Shown here: positions 26,955 to 35,798 of the stretch, in pieces
How the letters are laid out: each line of letters opens with the position of its first letter
Numbering within the stretch: position 1 is the stretch's first letter
Assembly: GCF_013004645.1 (NCBI RefSeq)
Contig: NZ_JABEME010000012.1
Span: forward strand, 1-64,000
DNA length: 64,000 nucleotides
From: Stenotrophomonas africana
Lineage (GTDB): Bacteria; Pseudomonadota; Gammaproteobacteria; Xanthomonadales; Xanthomonadaceae
Reading direction: 5' to 3'
Program-made: the position numbers and the translations under genes
The notes under the pieces: model-generated
Told to the model about the DNA's origin: nothing
Databases searched by the model: none
What the model saw: the letters and a program-made list of their open reading frames with translations, nothing else

Positions 26955-29048
26955 TCAGCGCCACGACCATTGCAGGCCGACGTTGGCTCGCCGTCCCGGG
27001 CCCGGTTCGTAGAAGCGGCCATTGCCGTCATTGACGATCACCGAGCCGATGTAGGCCTGGTCCAGCACGTTGTCCAGCCGGGCGAAGGCGCGCAGCTCGC
27101 CACCCGGCAGGGTCCAGCGACGGCCGGCTTCCAGGTTCAGCAACGCATAGCCCGGCGCGCGCTCGGTGGCCAGGTCGTTGACCACGGTATCGCTGCTGGC
27201 AGAAGCCTCCAGCGCCCACTGCCAGTCGGCGGGGCTCCACTGCAGCCGGGCGAAGGCCTGCTGGCGCGGCACACCGGGCAGGCGGCTGCCCGCAGCAACC
27301 ACGCTGTTCGAGGTCACGTACGGCGAGCGCACCTGCGCCTGCAGCCAGGTCCACGCCAGCTGCAGTTCCAGTTGCTCGGCCAGCGGCTGTCGATACTGCA
27401 GTTCCAGACCCTGACGACGGGTTCGGCCGATGTTGCGATAGGTGCTGCGCCCACCAATATTGCTGGCAACGGCCAGCTCATCGTCGGTATCTGCACGGAA
27501 CAGGCTGATATCGAGCTGGGTGCCATCCTGTGCGTGCCACCTGCTGCCAATCTCCAGGCTGCGGCTGCGCGCCGCCGCCAGATCCAGCGCCAATCCGGCC
27601 TGGCCGTCGGCGCGATAACCCAGTTCGTTGAAGGTTGGGGTTTCGAAGCCACGTCCCACCGCCGCGTGCAGCCGCCACTGCGGGCTCGCCTCGAAGCTGA
27701 TCCCGGCCACCGGCGTGGTCGCCTGGTAACGGCGATGGCCACTGTCATCCGGGTTGCGGGTGGTGATGTAGCGATCGTCCGAGTCGAAGCGCACGGTGCT
27801 GTGGCGCAGGCCGGCCAGCAACGACCAGCGCGGGCTCCATTGCCACCAGGCCTGGGCGAACTGGTCCACGTTCTGCACGACGTCGATCTGGTCACGCCGC
27901 AGGCGCCCGCGCACGCCCAAGACACTGCCGATGAAGTTCTCGTAGCCGGTGCGGTGCTGGCGCTGGCGGTCGGCGCTGAGCCCGGCCACCAGATCCAGCG
28001 GTCGACCCGTCAGATCACCGTGCCAGCCCCAGCGCGCGTCCAGCCCGCCGTAGCCGCCCTCCAGATCGATCACGCCGCCGGCATGCAGCGGGCTGTTGGT
28101 CTGGGGTGCCGGCGGAATCGGCAGGTACTGGTGCACCGCGCGCTGGCCGGCATAACCCATCAACTGCCAGCGCTGCGCTCCGGTCTCCCGCGTCCAGCGT
28201 AGGCCTGCCTGCTGCTGGCGCACCGATTTTCGCGTGTTGTACTGGTGCGCCACCGCCGTGGCCTGGCGCGGATCCGCCGCCACCTGGGTACGGGTCAGGC
28301 CCAGCGGATCCTGGGCATCGGGGGCGTCAAGCGCATTGAGCAGCAGCTCCAGCCGCCCACCGCCCAGCTCGCCACCGATGCGTGCGTTGAGCGATTCACG
28401 GCGCGCGCGGCTGTGGTCGCGCCAGCCGTCGGTGCGGAAATGACCAGCGGCGATGTTGTGGTCCAGCCCGTGGCCGGCACCCTTCAGCTGCGCGCCGACA
28501 CTGAGTGTGTTGTCAGCCCCGGCGTTGAGGCGCAGCCGCCACGGGTCGCCGGCCTGGCCCTGCGCGCTCCAGACCTGCAGCACGCCGCCGGAGGAATTGC
28601 CATACAGCGCCGAGAACGGCCCGCGCAGTATCTCGATGCGCTCGGCGCCCAACAGGCTGGCATGCGACAGCTGGCCCTGGCCATCGGGCATGGTCGCGGG
28701 GACGCCGTCGATCAGCACCCGCACCCCGCGCACGCCAAAGGTCGAGCGCGCGCCGAAGCCACGGATCGACAGCTGCGTGTCCTGGGCAAAGTTCTGCCGG
28801 TCGCGTGCCAGCAGTCCGGGGACCCCAGCCATGGCCTCAGACAGCTGCGCGCCGGTGCCCGCGCGGCTGGCATCGATCCAGACCGTGTCCTGGCTGGCCG
28901 GCAGCGCGAACGGATCGATGCCCGGCACCCGGGCGGCCTGCACCTGCACTGCAGGCAGGGCGGTGGGCGCAGGCTCGGCCACCGCCGCCCAGGGCGACAG
29001 CAGCAGGGCGGACAGCGGCAGGCAATGGCGTCGTGCGGCGGGATTCAT
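26955..29048 (-). CDS. TonB-dependent receptor (FecA/siderophore-like plug)
   Basis: 697 residues. A signal peptide ends at PWAAVAEP. The TonB-box candidate is ALPAVQVQAARV. The plug contains QLSIRGFGARSTFGVRGVRV and ERIEILRGPFSALYGNSSGG, the wording seen in receptors related to FecA and copper/siderophore receptors. The barrel ends ANVGLQWSWR, with an aromatic near the end. No uptake genes or cognate regulator lie beside it, so the ligand is undetermined. It is divergent from tyrB with a 171-bp gap. It has a weak ribosome site. Confidence 0.9.
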   Translation of the reverse strand: MNPAARRHCLPLSALLLSPWAAVAEPAPTALPAVQVQAARVPGIDPFALPASQDTVWIDASRAGTGAQLSEAMAGVPGLLARDRQNFAQDTQLSIRGFGARSTFGVRGVRVLIDGVPATMPDGQGQLSHASLLGAERIEILRGPFSALYGNSSGGVLQVWSAQGQAGDPWRLRLNAGADNTLSVGAQLKGAGHGLDHNIAAGHFRTDGWRDHSRARRESLNARIGGELGGGRLELLLNALDAPDAQDPLGLTRTQVAADPRQATAVAHQYNTRKSVRQQQAGLRWTRETGAQRWQLMGYAGQRAVHQYLPIPPAPQTNSPLHAGGVIDLEGGYGGLDARWGWHGDLTGRPLDLVAGLSADRQRQHRTGYENFIGSVLGVRGRLRRDQIDVVQNVDQFAQAWWQWSPRWSLLAGLRHSTVRFDSDDRYITTRNPDDSGHRRYQATTPVAGISFEASPQWRLHAAVGRGFETPTFNELGYRADGQAGLALDLAAARSRSLEIGSRWHAQDGTQLDISLFRADTDDELAVASNIGGRSTYRNIGRTRRQGLELQYRQPLAEQLELQLAWTWLQAQVRSPYVTSNSVVAAGSRLPGVPRQQAFARLQWSPADWQWALEASASSDTVVNDLATERAPGYALLNLEAGRRWTLPGGELRAFARLDNVLDQAYIGSVIVNDGNGRFYEPGPGRRANVGLQWSWR

Positions 29049-29219
29049 GATTCAGGTTGATGGATCGGGCGGCAACGCACGCCATGGTACGGGGCCGCAG
29101 ATGACGATGGCGGCGGCCAGCCCCTGCAGGCTTTGTTACGATGGGCTGTTTCCGGCTGAAACGCCGCAGACCGCGTAGCGCACTTCCTCCCCCTTTCCGT
29201 CTACCGAACGAGTACCGCC

Positions 29220-30422
29220 GTGTCCTTCTTTGCAAACGTGGAACTGGTCCCAGGCGACCCGATCCTGGGCCTGACCGAGGCGTACAACGCCGACAGCCGC
29301 CCGACCAAGGTCAACCTGGGTGTGGGCATCTACTACGACGAGAGCGGCCGCATTCCGCTGCTGCGCGCCGTCAAGCAGATCGAGCAGCAGCTCGCCGCTG
29401 AAGCCAAACCGCGCGGCTACCTGCCGATCGATGGCCTGCCGGCGTACACGCAGGCCACGCGTGAACTGGTGTTCGGCAAGGACTCGCCGCTGCTGGCCGC
29501 CGGCCGCGTCACCACCGCACAGACCGTCGGTGGCAGCGGTGCGCTGCGCGTCGGCGCCGACGTGCTGAAGAAGCTGCTGCCGCACGCCACCGTTGCGCTG
29601 AGCAACCCGAGCTGGGAAAACCACCGCGCCGTGTTCAGCGCGGCCGGCTTCGAGGTGCTGGATTACACCTACTTCGATCCGACCACCCACGGCGTCAACT
29701 TCGACGGCCTGCTGGCCGACCTGGGCAAGCTGGAAGCCGGCACCGTGGTGCTGCTGCATGCCTGCTGTCACAACCCCACCGGTGCCGACCTCACGGTCAC
29801 CCAGTGGAAGCAGGTGGCACAGCTGCTGAAGGACCGCCAGCTGTTCCCCTTCATCGACATGGCCTACCAGGGCTTCGACAAGGGCATCGAGCAGGACGGC
29901 GCCGCCGTGCGCATCATCGCCGAAGCCGGCATCGACAGCTTCATCGTCGCCAACTCGTACTCCAAGTCGTTCTCGCTGTATGGCGAGCGCGTGGGTGCGC
30001 TGTCGATGGTGGCGCCGACCGCCGCTGACGCCAAGGCCGTGCAGTCGCAGGTCAAGCGCGTGATCCGCACCATCTATTCCAGCCCGTCCACCCACGGTGC
30101 TGCGCTGGTGGCCGGCGTGCTGACCAACCCGGAACTGCGTGCGATGTGGGAGCAGGAGCTGACCGAGATGCGCGAGCGCATCCATGCCCTGCGCCAGGGC
30201 CTGGTCGAGAAGCTGGCCGCTGCAGGTGCACCGCAGTTCGGCTTCATCAACGAGCAGGCCGGCATGTTCTCCTACTCCGGCCTGAGCCGTGAGCAGGTCG
30301 AGCGCCTGCGCGACGAGTTCGGCATCTACGCCGTCGGCACCGGCCGCATCTGCGTGGCCGCGCTGAACCAGAACAACCTGGAATACGTCGCCAAGGCCGT
30401 GGCCACCGTCGCCAAGGGCTGA
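29220..30422 (+). CDS. tyrB: Aromatic amino-acid / aspartate aminotransferase
   Basis: 400 residues, class I PLP aminotransferase. It transfers amino groups between aspartate or aromatic amino acids and 2-oxoglutarate. Motifs: VNLGVGIYYDESGRIPLL (about 31-48), GGSGALRVGAD (about 103-113), HNPTGAD (about 184-190) and the PLP lysine in NSYSKSFSLYGERVGAL (Lys about 246). Start is GTG at 29220, as the conserved SFFANVELVPGDPIL begins there. It may complete tyrosine metabolism with phhA, though the genes are far apart. A strong terminator follows. Confidence 0.93.
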   Translation: MSFFANVELVPGDPILGLTEAYNADSRPTKVNLGVGIYYDESGRIPLLRAVKQIEQQLAAEAKPRGYLPIDGLPAYTQATRELVFGKDSPLLAAGRVTTAQTVGGSGALRVGADVLKKLLPHATVALSNPSWENHRAVFSAAGFEVLDYTYFDPTTHGVNFDGLLADLGKLEAGTVVLLHACCHNPTGADLTVTQWKQVAQLLKDRQLFPFIDMAYQGFDKGIEQDGAAVRIIAEAGIDSFIVANSYSKSFSLYGERVGALSMVAPTAADAKAVQSQVKRVIRTIYSSPSTHGAALVAGVLTNPELRAMWEQELTEMRERIHALRQGLVEKLAAAGAPQFGFINEQAGMFSYSGLSREQVERLRDEFGIYAVGTGRICVAALNQNNLEYVAKAVATVAKG

Positions 30423-30446
30423 AGCAACGCTCCAGTAGCTTGAAGA

Positions 30447-30476
30447 CAAAGGCGCCGAAAGGCGCCTTTGTTTTTT
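30447..30476 (+). terminator. Intrinsic terminator of tyrB
   Basis: CAAAGGCGCC GAAA GGCGCCTTTG followed by TTTTTT; a GAAA tetraloop hairpin and U-tract 25 bases after the stop codon. Confidence 0.92.
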
Positions 30477-30526
30477 GCTTTTGTTCTTGCCATCCCACCG
30501 CGCTCGCGGCGAACCCTGAAGCGCGC

Positions 30527-30612
30527 GGGAGGGGGAGGCGATGCAGGACCGTTGGCGCCATCGAGCTTACATGGACGTACTTGCAGCGTGTCCTGCATCG
30601 CCTCCCCCTCCC
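30527..30612. repeat. Hairpin element: 23-bp perfect arms around the conserved core
   Basis: Arm 30527-30549 (starts GGGAGGGGGAGGCGATGC) is exactly complementary to 30590-30612. The 40-base loop is CGTTGGCGCCATCGAGCTTA followed by CATGGACGTACTTGCAGCGT. The core matches 217-318. Compared with the copy at 1-74 it lacks one 12-base ATGGATGGCGCC unit. It occupies the gap between the tyrB terminator and fbp (30423-30743); no gene is seen in that gap. Confidence 0.78.
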
Positions 30613-30743
30613 GTGAGCCTCGACAAAAGGAAGGCGCCACGAGCGCAACGCATCTGGAAACGATTACGCCTTCCCGCGCTCACGCACGGCCCCGCCAGAC
30701 GGGCGACAATAGGCGTTTTCCCGCTGCCGAGACCTGCCCGCTC

Positions 30744-31760
30744 ATGTCCCGTACTTCGTTGACCCGCTTCCTGATCCAGGAACAGCACGCCGGCCGCATC
30801 AACGCCGACCTGCGCCAGCTGATCGCGGTCGTCGCCCGCGCCTGCACCAGCATCTCCATCGCCGTCAGCAAGGGCGCCCTTGGTGGCGTGCTGGGCGATG
30901 CCGGTACCGGCAACGTGCAGGGCGAAGCGCAGAAAAAGCTGGACGTGATCAGCAACGAGATCCTGCTTGAAGCCAACGCGTGGGGTGGCCACCTTGCCGC
31001 CTGCGCCTCGGAAGAAATGGACCACAGCCAGCCGGTGCCGGACATCTACCCGCGCGGTGATTTCCTGCTGTTGTTCGATCCCCTTGATGGCAGCTCCAAC
31101 ATCGACGTGAACGTCTCCGTCGGCACCATCTTCTCGGTGCTGCGCTGCCCGACCAACGTGGAACTGCCGGGCGATGACGCGTTCCTGCAGCCGGGCAGCA
31201 AGCAGATCGCCGCCGGCTACTGCATCTACGGGCCCAGCACCCAGCTGGTGCTGACCGTCGGCCACGGTACCCACGCTTTCACCCTGGACCGCGAGAAGGG
31301 CGAGTTCGTGCTGACCACCGAGAACATGCAGATCCCGGCGGCCACCCAGGAATTCGCCATCAACATGTCCAACCAGCGCCACTGGGAAGCACCGATGCAG
31401 GCCTACGTGGGCGATCTGCTGGCAGGCAAGGAAGGCGCGCGTGGCAAGAACTTCAACATGCGCTGGATCGCCAGCATGGTGGCCGACGTGCATCGCATCC
31501 TGACCCGCGGCGGCATCTTCATCTACCCGTGGGACAAGAAGGATCCGACCAAGGCCGGCAAGCTGCGCCTGATGTACGAGGCCAACCCGATGGGCCTGCT
31601 GGTCGAACAGGCCGGCGGCGCTGCCTGGACCGGCCGCGAGCGCATCCTCGACATCCAGCCCGACCAGCTGCACCAGCGCGTACCGGTGTTCCTCGGCTCG
31701 CGCGAGGAAGTGGCCGAAGCCGTGCGCTACCACCACGCACACGACGACGCACAGGGCTGA
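30744..31760 (+). CDS. fbp: Fructose-1,6-bisphosphatase, class I
   Basis: 338 residues from the ATG at 30744 (in-frame upstream sequence overlaps the hairpin element and is not coding). It is the gluconeogenic enzyme. The metal-binding signature is [13 protein letters not shown] (about 113-125). Other family features are EEMDHS near residue 91 and [21 protein letters not shown] (about 274-294, holding the catalytic-site Lys and Arg-Leu-Met-Tyr-Glu). Monocistronic; the 108 bp after it hold an imperfect hairpin (31823-31855, GGCGGCAAACGGC / GCCGTTGCCGCC) without a T-tract. Confidence 0.96.
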   Translation: MSRTSLTRFLIQEQHAGRINADLRQLIAVVARACTSISIAVSKGALGGVLGDAGTGNVQGEAQKKLDVISNEILLEANAWGGHLAACASEEMDHSQPVPDIYPRGDFLLLFDPLDGSSNIDVNVSVGTIFSVLRCPTNVELPGDDAFLQPGSKQIAAGYCIYGPSTQLVLTVGHGTHAFTLDREKGEFVLTTENMQIPAATQEFAINMSNQRHWEAPMQAYVGDLLAGKEGARGKNFNMRWIASMVADVHRILTRGGIFIYPWDKKDPTKAGKLRLMYEANPMGLLVEQAGGAAWTGRERILDIQPDQLHQRVPVFLGSREEVAEAVRYHHAHDDAQG

Positions 31761-31868
31761 CGGCCTATCGCCTGACAGCGGTCATGGCAGAACGATGACA
31801 TGACCGTGGGGTGACACCGAGGGCGGCAAACGGCACCATCAAGCCGTTGCCGCCTAAGGAATGCACGC

Positions 31869-32579
31869 ATGCACGAGCAGGGCCCGGTCGATTTCATTGA
31901 AGTCATCCACAACGCCGTCCCCAGCGAGGTCTGCGCGGCCATCGTTGAACGCCTGCGCGCCACGCGTGGCCTGCAGCCCGGTGCCGTGGGCAGTGGCGTG
32001 TTCCCGGAACTCAAGCACAGCAAGGATCTGCGCATCAGTGGCCTGGACGGCTGGCAGGATGTCGACCAGCAGCTGCAGATCGCGGTGTTCAACGGCCTGC
32101 TGACTTATCTACGCCGTTATCCACAGGCGTTGATTGCACCACTGATGTTGCAGATCCAGGACAGCAACGGCCAACCGCGACGCCTGTCTGCCGAGGACTT
32201 CCCCGACATGCCGCAGCAGCAGCTGGCCGACCTGGCCCGCACCTGCCTGCGGCCGGGTGCGATCAACCTGCAGTGGTATGCGGCCGGCGAGGGCGGCTAC
32301 CCGTACTGGCACTGCGAGCTGTACCCGAAGGACCCGCAGGCCGAGACCCTGCACCGGCACGTGCTGTGGACGCTGTACCTCAACGACGGATTCGAAGAGG
32401 GCGAAACCGAGTTCCTGTTCCAGGGGCGGAAGATCGCGCCGCGCACCGGCAGTCTGTTGATTGCGCCGACGGCGTTTACCCATACCCATCGCGGTAACAG
32501 GCCGCAGGGGGGGGACAAGTTCATCGCGACGAGTTGGATCCTGTTCCAGAGCGCGCAGAAGTTGTTTGGGGGCGGGTGA
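31869..32579 (+). CDS. 2-oxoglutarate/Fe(II) oxygenase-like protein
   Basis: 236 residues, soluble. The C-terminal half has the pattern of prolyl-hydroxylase-like dioxygenases. YPYWHCELYP (His about 142) gives the first metal ligands, HVLWTLYLNDGFEEGETEF is a core strand pair, and GSLLIAPTAFTHTHRGNRP (about 196-214) gives the distal His and the Arg expected to bind 2-oxoglutarate. HCE replaces the common H-x-D. AAGGA lies 9 bases before the ATG. No neighbour indicates the substrate. Confidence 0.78.
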   Translation: MHEQGPVDFIEVIHNAVPSEVCAAIVERLRATRGLQPGAVGSGVFPELKHSKDLRISGLDGWQDVDQQLQIAVFNGLLTYLRRYPQALIAPLMLQIQDSNGQPRRLSAEDFPDMPQQQLADLARTCLRPGAINLQWYAAGEGGYPYWHCELYPKDPQAETLHRHVLWTLYLNDGFEEGETEFLFQGRKIAPRTGSLLIAPTAFTHTHRGNRPQGGDKFIATSWILFQSAQKLFGGG

Positions 32580-32610
32580 CGTCGGATCGGCAGGCCGATA
32601 TCGCTTGCCT

Positions 32611-32668
32611 GGTAGAGTCGAGCTTGCTCGACTGAACCTGGAGCGAGGTGGAGCAACTCGACGCTACC
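32611..32668. repeat. SMAG REP inverted pair; supplies a stop codon
   Basis: GGTAGAGTCGAGCTTGCTCG faces GGAGCAACTCGACGCTACC. On the minus strand its GTAG provides the TAG ending the 60-residue membrane protein gene (32664-32666), as seen also for ligD. Confidence 0.75.
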
Positions 32669-32846
32669 GCGGGCGACGGCGATAGAGAATCCCGCCGGCC
32701 ACAGCGCCGAACACCGCCACACCGAAGCCAATGAGCTCTTCTTCTCCAAGCGCGTCGCCCGACATCAGCTTGCCGCCCGTCAGCAGCAGAACGTTCAACG
32801 GAAGCATCCACAGGACCGCGATGCCCAGCCAGTAGATGATCTTCAT
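32664..32846 (-). CDS. Small membrane protein, 60 residues
   Basis: Two hydrophobic segments (about 3-24 and 38-54) are joined by SGDALGEEELIG, with a C-terminal basic end YRRRPR, suggesting both ends face the cytoplasm. It is last in a minus-strand cluster and starts 9 bases after the stop of the frameshifted gene 32856-33180. The ribosome site is weak, so it may depend on coupling. No family recognised. Confidence 0.6.
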   Translation of the reverse strand: MKIIYWLGIAVLWMLPLNVLLLTGGKLMSGDALGEEELIGFGVAVFGAVAGGILYRRRPR

Positions 32847-32855
32847 GTCATGTGC

Positions 32856-33180
32856 TCACGGGTCCGGATACATCGACTTGAACCAGTAGGCGGATCTGTT
32901 CCGCATCCATGAGCTGAATTCTCCCGTCTCCAGTTTCCGCAGCTGGCGCATGTCTATTCCATAGCGCTGGAACAGCGAAATCAACTCTCTCATACCTTCG
33001 TCATCCACAGCCGACGGATCAACAGAGACGTTTGATCGTCCTGAGGAACCCTTCGACGGACACCACGCCCGGAATCTGGTTCAACCTGGAGAAGAACGCA
33101 TCCTCGTCCAGTCGTGAGTAGAACCTCAGGGAGTAAATTTCTATTTTCAGCATTGCCAGTCGTCGCAGAAGTGATTGCAT
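32856..33180 (-). pseudogene. 107-residue unknown protein with a +1 frameshift
   Basis: From the ATG at 33180 one frame gives MQSLLRRLAMLKIEIYSLRF, then YSRLDEDAFFSRLNQIPGVV and SVEG, after which it soon meets TGA (33019). Dropping one base in the G triplet at 33049-33051 gives SVEGSSGRSNVSVDPSAV and continues to RYGIDMRQLRKLETGEFSSW, ending YPDP at 32856. Both parts look like ordinary protein and the joined length suits the gap. It is cytoplasmic, with no recognised family. Start could also be the second Met (33153). Either a real frameshift or a one-base sequence error. Confidence 0.65.
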
Positions 33181-33198
33181 GCAGGCAGTTCCACCCAG

Positions 33199-33792
33199 CT
33201 ATCGGGTGGGACCAAAGGATCCCCAGAGATCGTCGTTTCCTCCTTGCCAGGCACTGAGCTTCTCGACAGGGATTTCCTTCAGTTGACAGGTGAACTGGAG
33301 ATAGAAGGAACGGTCTTCTTTTCGATAGCTGTTCCACCCAACAGCCGTCACTTTGACTTCGATCTGACTATCGCCCTTGTGCGGCTGATGCAGTTCGACG
33401 TCCGCTGAATCGGACAGCCAGTAGTCTCCCTTGTGCGCGAAGCCCGCGCCGCCACTTGTCAAGCGCGCATGCACCACCTGCGGCATCCCTTCCGACGAGG
33501 GCGCGTATCGCTTCAAGCTGCCTGTGATCTTGATGTACTGCTGGGAATCGATCACGCCTGGCGACTCCGAGAGGAGGCGCAGCAGAAGGAGGGTGTCCGT
33601 GCCGTTGCGCACCCTCTGACCTGTATTCGCCACCCACAGTCGCTGTTCGAACTCGTCCAGGCCAGCCGGCATGTTGGTGACGATCGCGGCCTGCGGAACG
33701 ACGATGCATTCGTGCAGGGCGCGAGCCTCCACCTGTGCGCTCGCAAGGTAGAGAAGGAGACCACTGGCGTGGAAGCAGTGCGTGCGTTTCAT
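33199..33792 (-). CDS. Secreted protein of unknown function (paralogue A)
   Basis: 197 residues. The start at 33792 (MKRTH) was chosen to match its neighbour's MKRSH; ATGs one and more codons earlier exist. A Sec-type N-terminus (SGLLLYLASAQVEARA) precedes a mature part with two cysteines (HECIVV and FTCQL) that could form a disulphide. The middle (HARLTSGGAGFAHKGDY, then GDSQIEVKVTAVG) aligns with HSRGSSAFAGKTGCYAV and GDSGIEVQVDATF of the upstream gene. The C-terminal EKLSAWQGG matches its EQLDAWTGV. No recognised family. GC is about 57-58%, well below the window. Confidence 0.68.
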   Translation of the reverse strand: MKRTHCFHASGLLLYLASAQVEARALHECIVVPQAAIVTNMPAGLDEFEQRLWVANTGQRVRNGTDTLLLLRLLSESPGVIDSQQYIKITGSLKRYAPSSEGMPQVVHARLTSGGAGFAHKGDYWLSDSADVELHQPHKGDSQIEVKVTAVGWNSYRKEDRSFYLQFTCQLKEIPVEKLSAWQGGNDDLWGSFGPTR

Positions 33793-33816
33793 CATGTACA
33801 GCACGTTCGTGCGGAT

Positions 33817-34425
33817 TCAGTTGCGCGAACGTCTGGAGGGGTGTGCCTGTTCGAAGGGGGATGCCTCCGGATCATGCACTCCCGTCCATGCATCAAGCTG
33901 CTCCAGAGACAATGGCTGGGCTCTCAGATGCTCTGACACCGTGGTCGGTGCCTCGCACTCTCCCGGCCATTGCAGTGGGCTTGCAGAGCGAAACGTTGCA
34001 TCGACCTGGACCTCGATGCCGGAGTCTCCTGCGGAAACCACGGTAATCTGCCCTGCGACCGGCACTGCGTAGCAGCCCGTCTTTCCGGCAAACGCGCTGG
34101 ACCCTCTGCTATGGAACATCCGTACTCGATCATTTGGGACAGAGAACCGGTCGCCTGCTTTCGCATCAGCGGGGAGCTGGATCGTGAGCTTGCTGAAGGT
34201 GGAACGGTCGGTCCTCCACGACGAGCGGAATCGTCTCAGCCCGATCACTCGGCTGTCCCCGGCAACGATCTGGTGACAAGCGAAGAGCCGCTGGCGCGGC
34301 TCGACCGTAAGGCAGGCGGGGTCGCGCATGGCAGCGTCTTCAACCACAAACGCACGGGCAGCCTCTGCATCGGTACCACAGAAAAGCAGAAACGCACCAC
34401 AGCTGGAGGCATGTGAGCGCTTCAT
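33817..34425 (-). CDS. Secreted protein of unknown function (paralogue B)
   Basis: 202 residues, first in the lower-GC cluster. N-terminus MKRSHASSCGAFLLFCGTDA is signal-like but with few hydrophobic residues, so export is less certain than for paralogue A. Cysteines occur at DPACL, LFACHQ, TGCYAV and GECEAP, an even number suggesting disulphides. It shares its middle and C-terminal motifs with the next gene, 24 bases downstream. No family recognised. Tandem duplication followed by divergence is the simple reading. Confidence 0.65.
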   Translation of the reverse strand: MKRSHASSCGAFLLFCGTDAEAARAFVVEDAAMRDPACLTVEPRQRLFACHQIVAGDSRVIGLRRFRSSWRTDRSTFSKLTIQLPADAKAGDRFSVPNDRVRMFHSRGSSAFAGKTGCYAVPVAGQITVVSAGDSGIEVQVDATFRSASPLQWPGECEAPTTVSEHLRAQPLSLEQLDAWTGVHDPEASPFEQAHPSRRSRN

Positions 34426-34564
34426 GTGCGAACCGATTCGTCGTCAAGCGAACGGCATCGCACTGTAACGGATCCTGGGTCATCCATCTGCCTCCCTCCC
34501 TGGCTTGCAGGCCATCCGGCCAAGCGCAGATTGTTGCCGGTAAGCCGGGCAGCGGTCCAGCGTT

Positions 34565-35656
34565 CTAGAACAGACTTCCCTGCGGCGAATCCTTCTTCGG
34601 CGGCAGCGGCTTCAGGAACCGGCTGCAATCCAGCTTCGGCCAATGGCTGTTCTGCGCATTGAACCCGAGACGCTTTCGCGCCAGCTTGAAGCGGTTGTTC
34701 AACAGATCGGCATACACGCCCTGGCCACGCATGCGGGTGCCGAACTGGCTGTCGTAGTCCTTGCCGCCGCGCAACTGCTGGATGGTGCTCATCACGTGCG
34801 CAGCGCGTTCGGGATGATGCGTATCCAGCCAGTCGCGGAACAGTGGCGCCACTTCCAGTGGCAGGCGCAGCAGCACGTAGCCGGCGGTGCTCGCACCTGC
34901 ATCGTGCGCGGCCTCCAGCACGGCTTCCAGTTCGCTGTCGTTGATCCACGGGATCACCGGCGCCACCATCACGCCGACCGGAATGCCGGCGTCATGGAGG
35001 CGCTTCATCGCGCGCAGCCGTGCATGCGGCGCCGACGCGCGCGGCTCAAGCTTCGCGGAAAGATGCGGGTCCAGCGAGGTCACCGAGAAATGCACGCTGA
35101 CCAGGTTCTCCGCCGCCAGCGGTGCGAGCAGATCGATGTCACGCTCGACCAGTGCGTTCTTGGTGATCAGCGAGAACGGATGCCTGGTTTCCAGCATCAC
35201 TTCGATCAGCTGGCGGGTGAGCTTGAACTTGCGTTCGATCGGCTGGTACGCATCGGTGTTGATGCCCAGTGCGATCGGCTGCGGTACGTAGCCCGGCTTC
35301 GACAGTTCCTTGCGCAGCAACTGTGGTGCATTGGTCTTGGCGAACAGTTTGGTTTCGAAGTCCAGGCCTGGCGACAGGTTCAGATAGGCGTGCGAGGGGC
35401 GCGCGAAGCAGTACGAGCAGCCGTGCTCGCAGCCACGATAGGGATTCACCGATTGACTGAAGCCGACGTCCGGCGAGTTGTTGCGGGTGATGATGCTGCG
35501 CGCGGTTTCGGCGCGCACTTCGGTGCGCAGGCGCGGGGCAAGGAACTCATCGCTCTCGTCGACCGCCCAGCCGTCGTCCACCGCCTCGCTGACGGTGCTT
35601 TCAAAGCGCCCGGCAAGGTGGGACGTGGAACCTCGGCCCTTGATCGCAATACCCAT
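34565..35656 (-). CDS. Radical SAM protein (PA0069/SplB-like family)
   Basis: 363 residues. The iron-sulphur cluster motif is CEHGCSYC (C-x3-x-C-x2-C type, about 75-82) in NPYRGCEHGCSYCFARPSHA. Other radical SAM features follow (LGINTDAYQPIE, SLITKNALVERDIDLL, VHFSVTSLD). It resembles spore photoproduct lyase-related proteins of unknown substrate that are widespread in non-sporulating bacteria. The C-terminus is Lys/Pro-rich (KPLPPKKDSPQGSLF). Single gene; the 138 bp between it and the secreted-protein cluster hold nothing recognisable. Confidence 0.9.
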   Translation of the reverse strand: MGIAIKGRGSTSHLAGRFESTVSEAVDDGWAVDESDEFLAPRLRTEVRAETARSIITRNNSPDVGFSQSVNPYRGCEHGCSYCFARPSHAYLNLSPGLDFETKLFAKTNAPQLLRKELSKPGYVPQPIALGINTDAYQPIERKFKLTRQLIEVMLETRHPFSLITKNALVERDIDLLAPLAAENLVSVHFSVTSLDPHLSAKLEPRASAPHARLRAMKRLHDAGIPVGVMVAPVIPWINDSELEAVLEAAHDAGASTAGYVLLRLPLEVAPLFRDWLDTHHPERAAHVMSTIQQLRGGKDYDSQFGTRMRGQGVYADLLNNRFKLARKRLGFNAQNSHWPKLDCSRFLKPLPPKKDSPQGSLF

Positions 35657-35721
35657 TGCGGCAGGGTACGCCGTGGCTGTCTCAATGGCTGCGACGGCCG
35701 TCTGAAGGGTTCAGGGCGGTG

Positions 35722-35792
35722 CTGAGCCGAGCATGGGCTCGTCTCTACGGTTGATGCAGAGACCTTGTAGAGCCGAGCCGACGCTCGGCTGC
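35722..35792. repeat. SMAG REP units, degenerate inverted pair
   Basis: One unit is GAGCCGAGCATGGGCTCGTCTCTAC (35724-35748, one arm damaged) and the other GTAGAGCCGAGCCGACGCTCGGCTGC (35767-35792). They lie between the pdxJ and radical SAM genes. Confidence 0.75.
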
Positions 35793-35798
35793 AATGCA

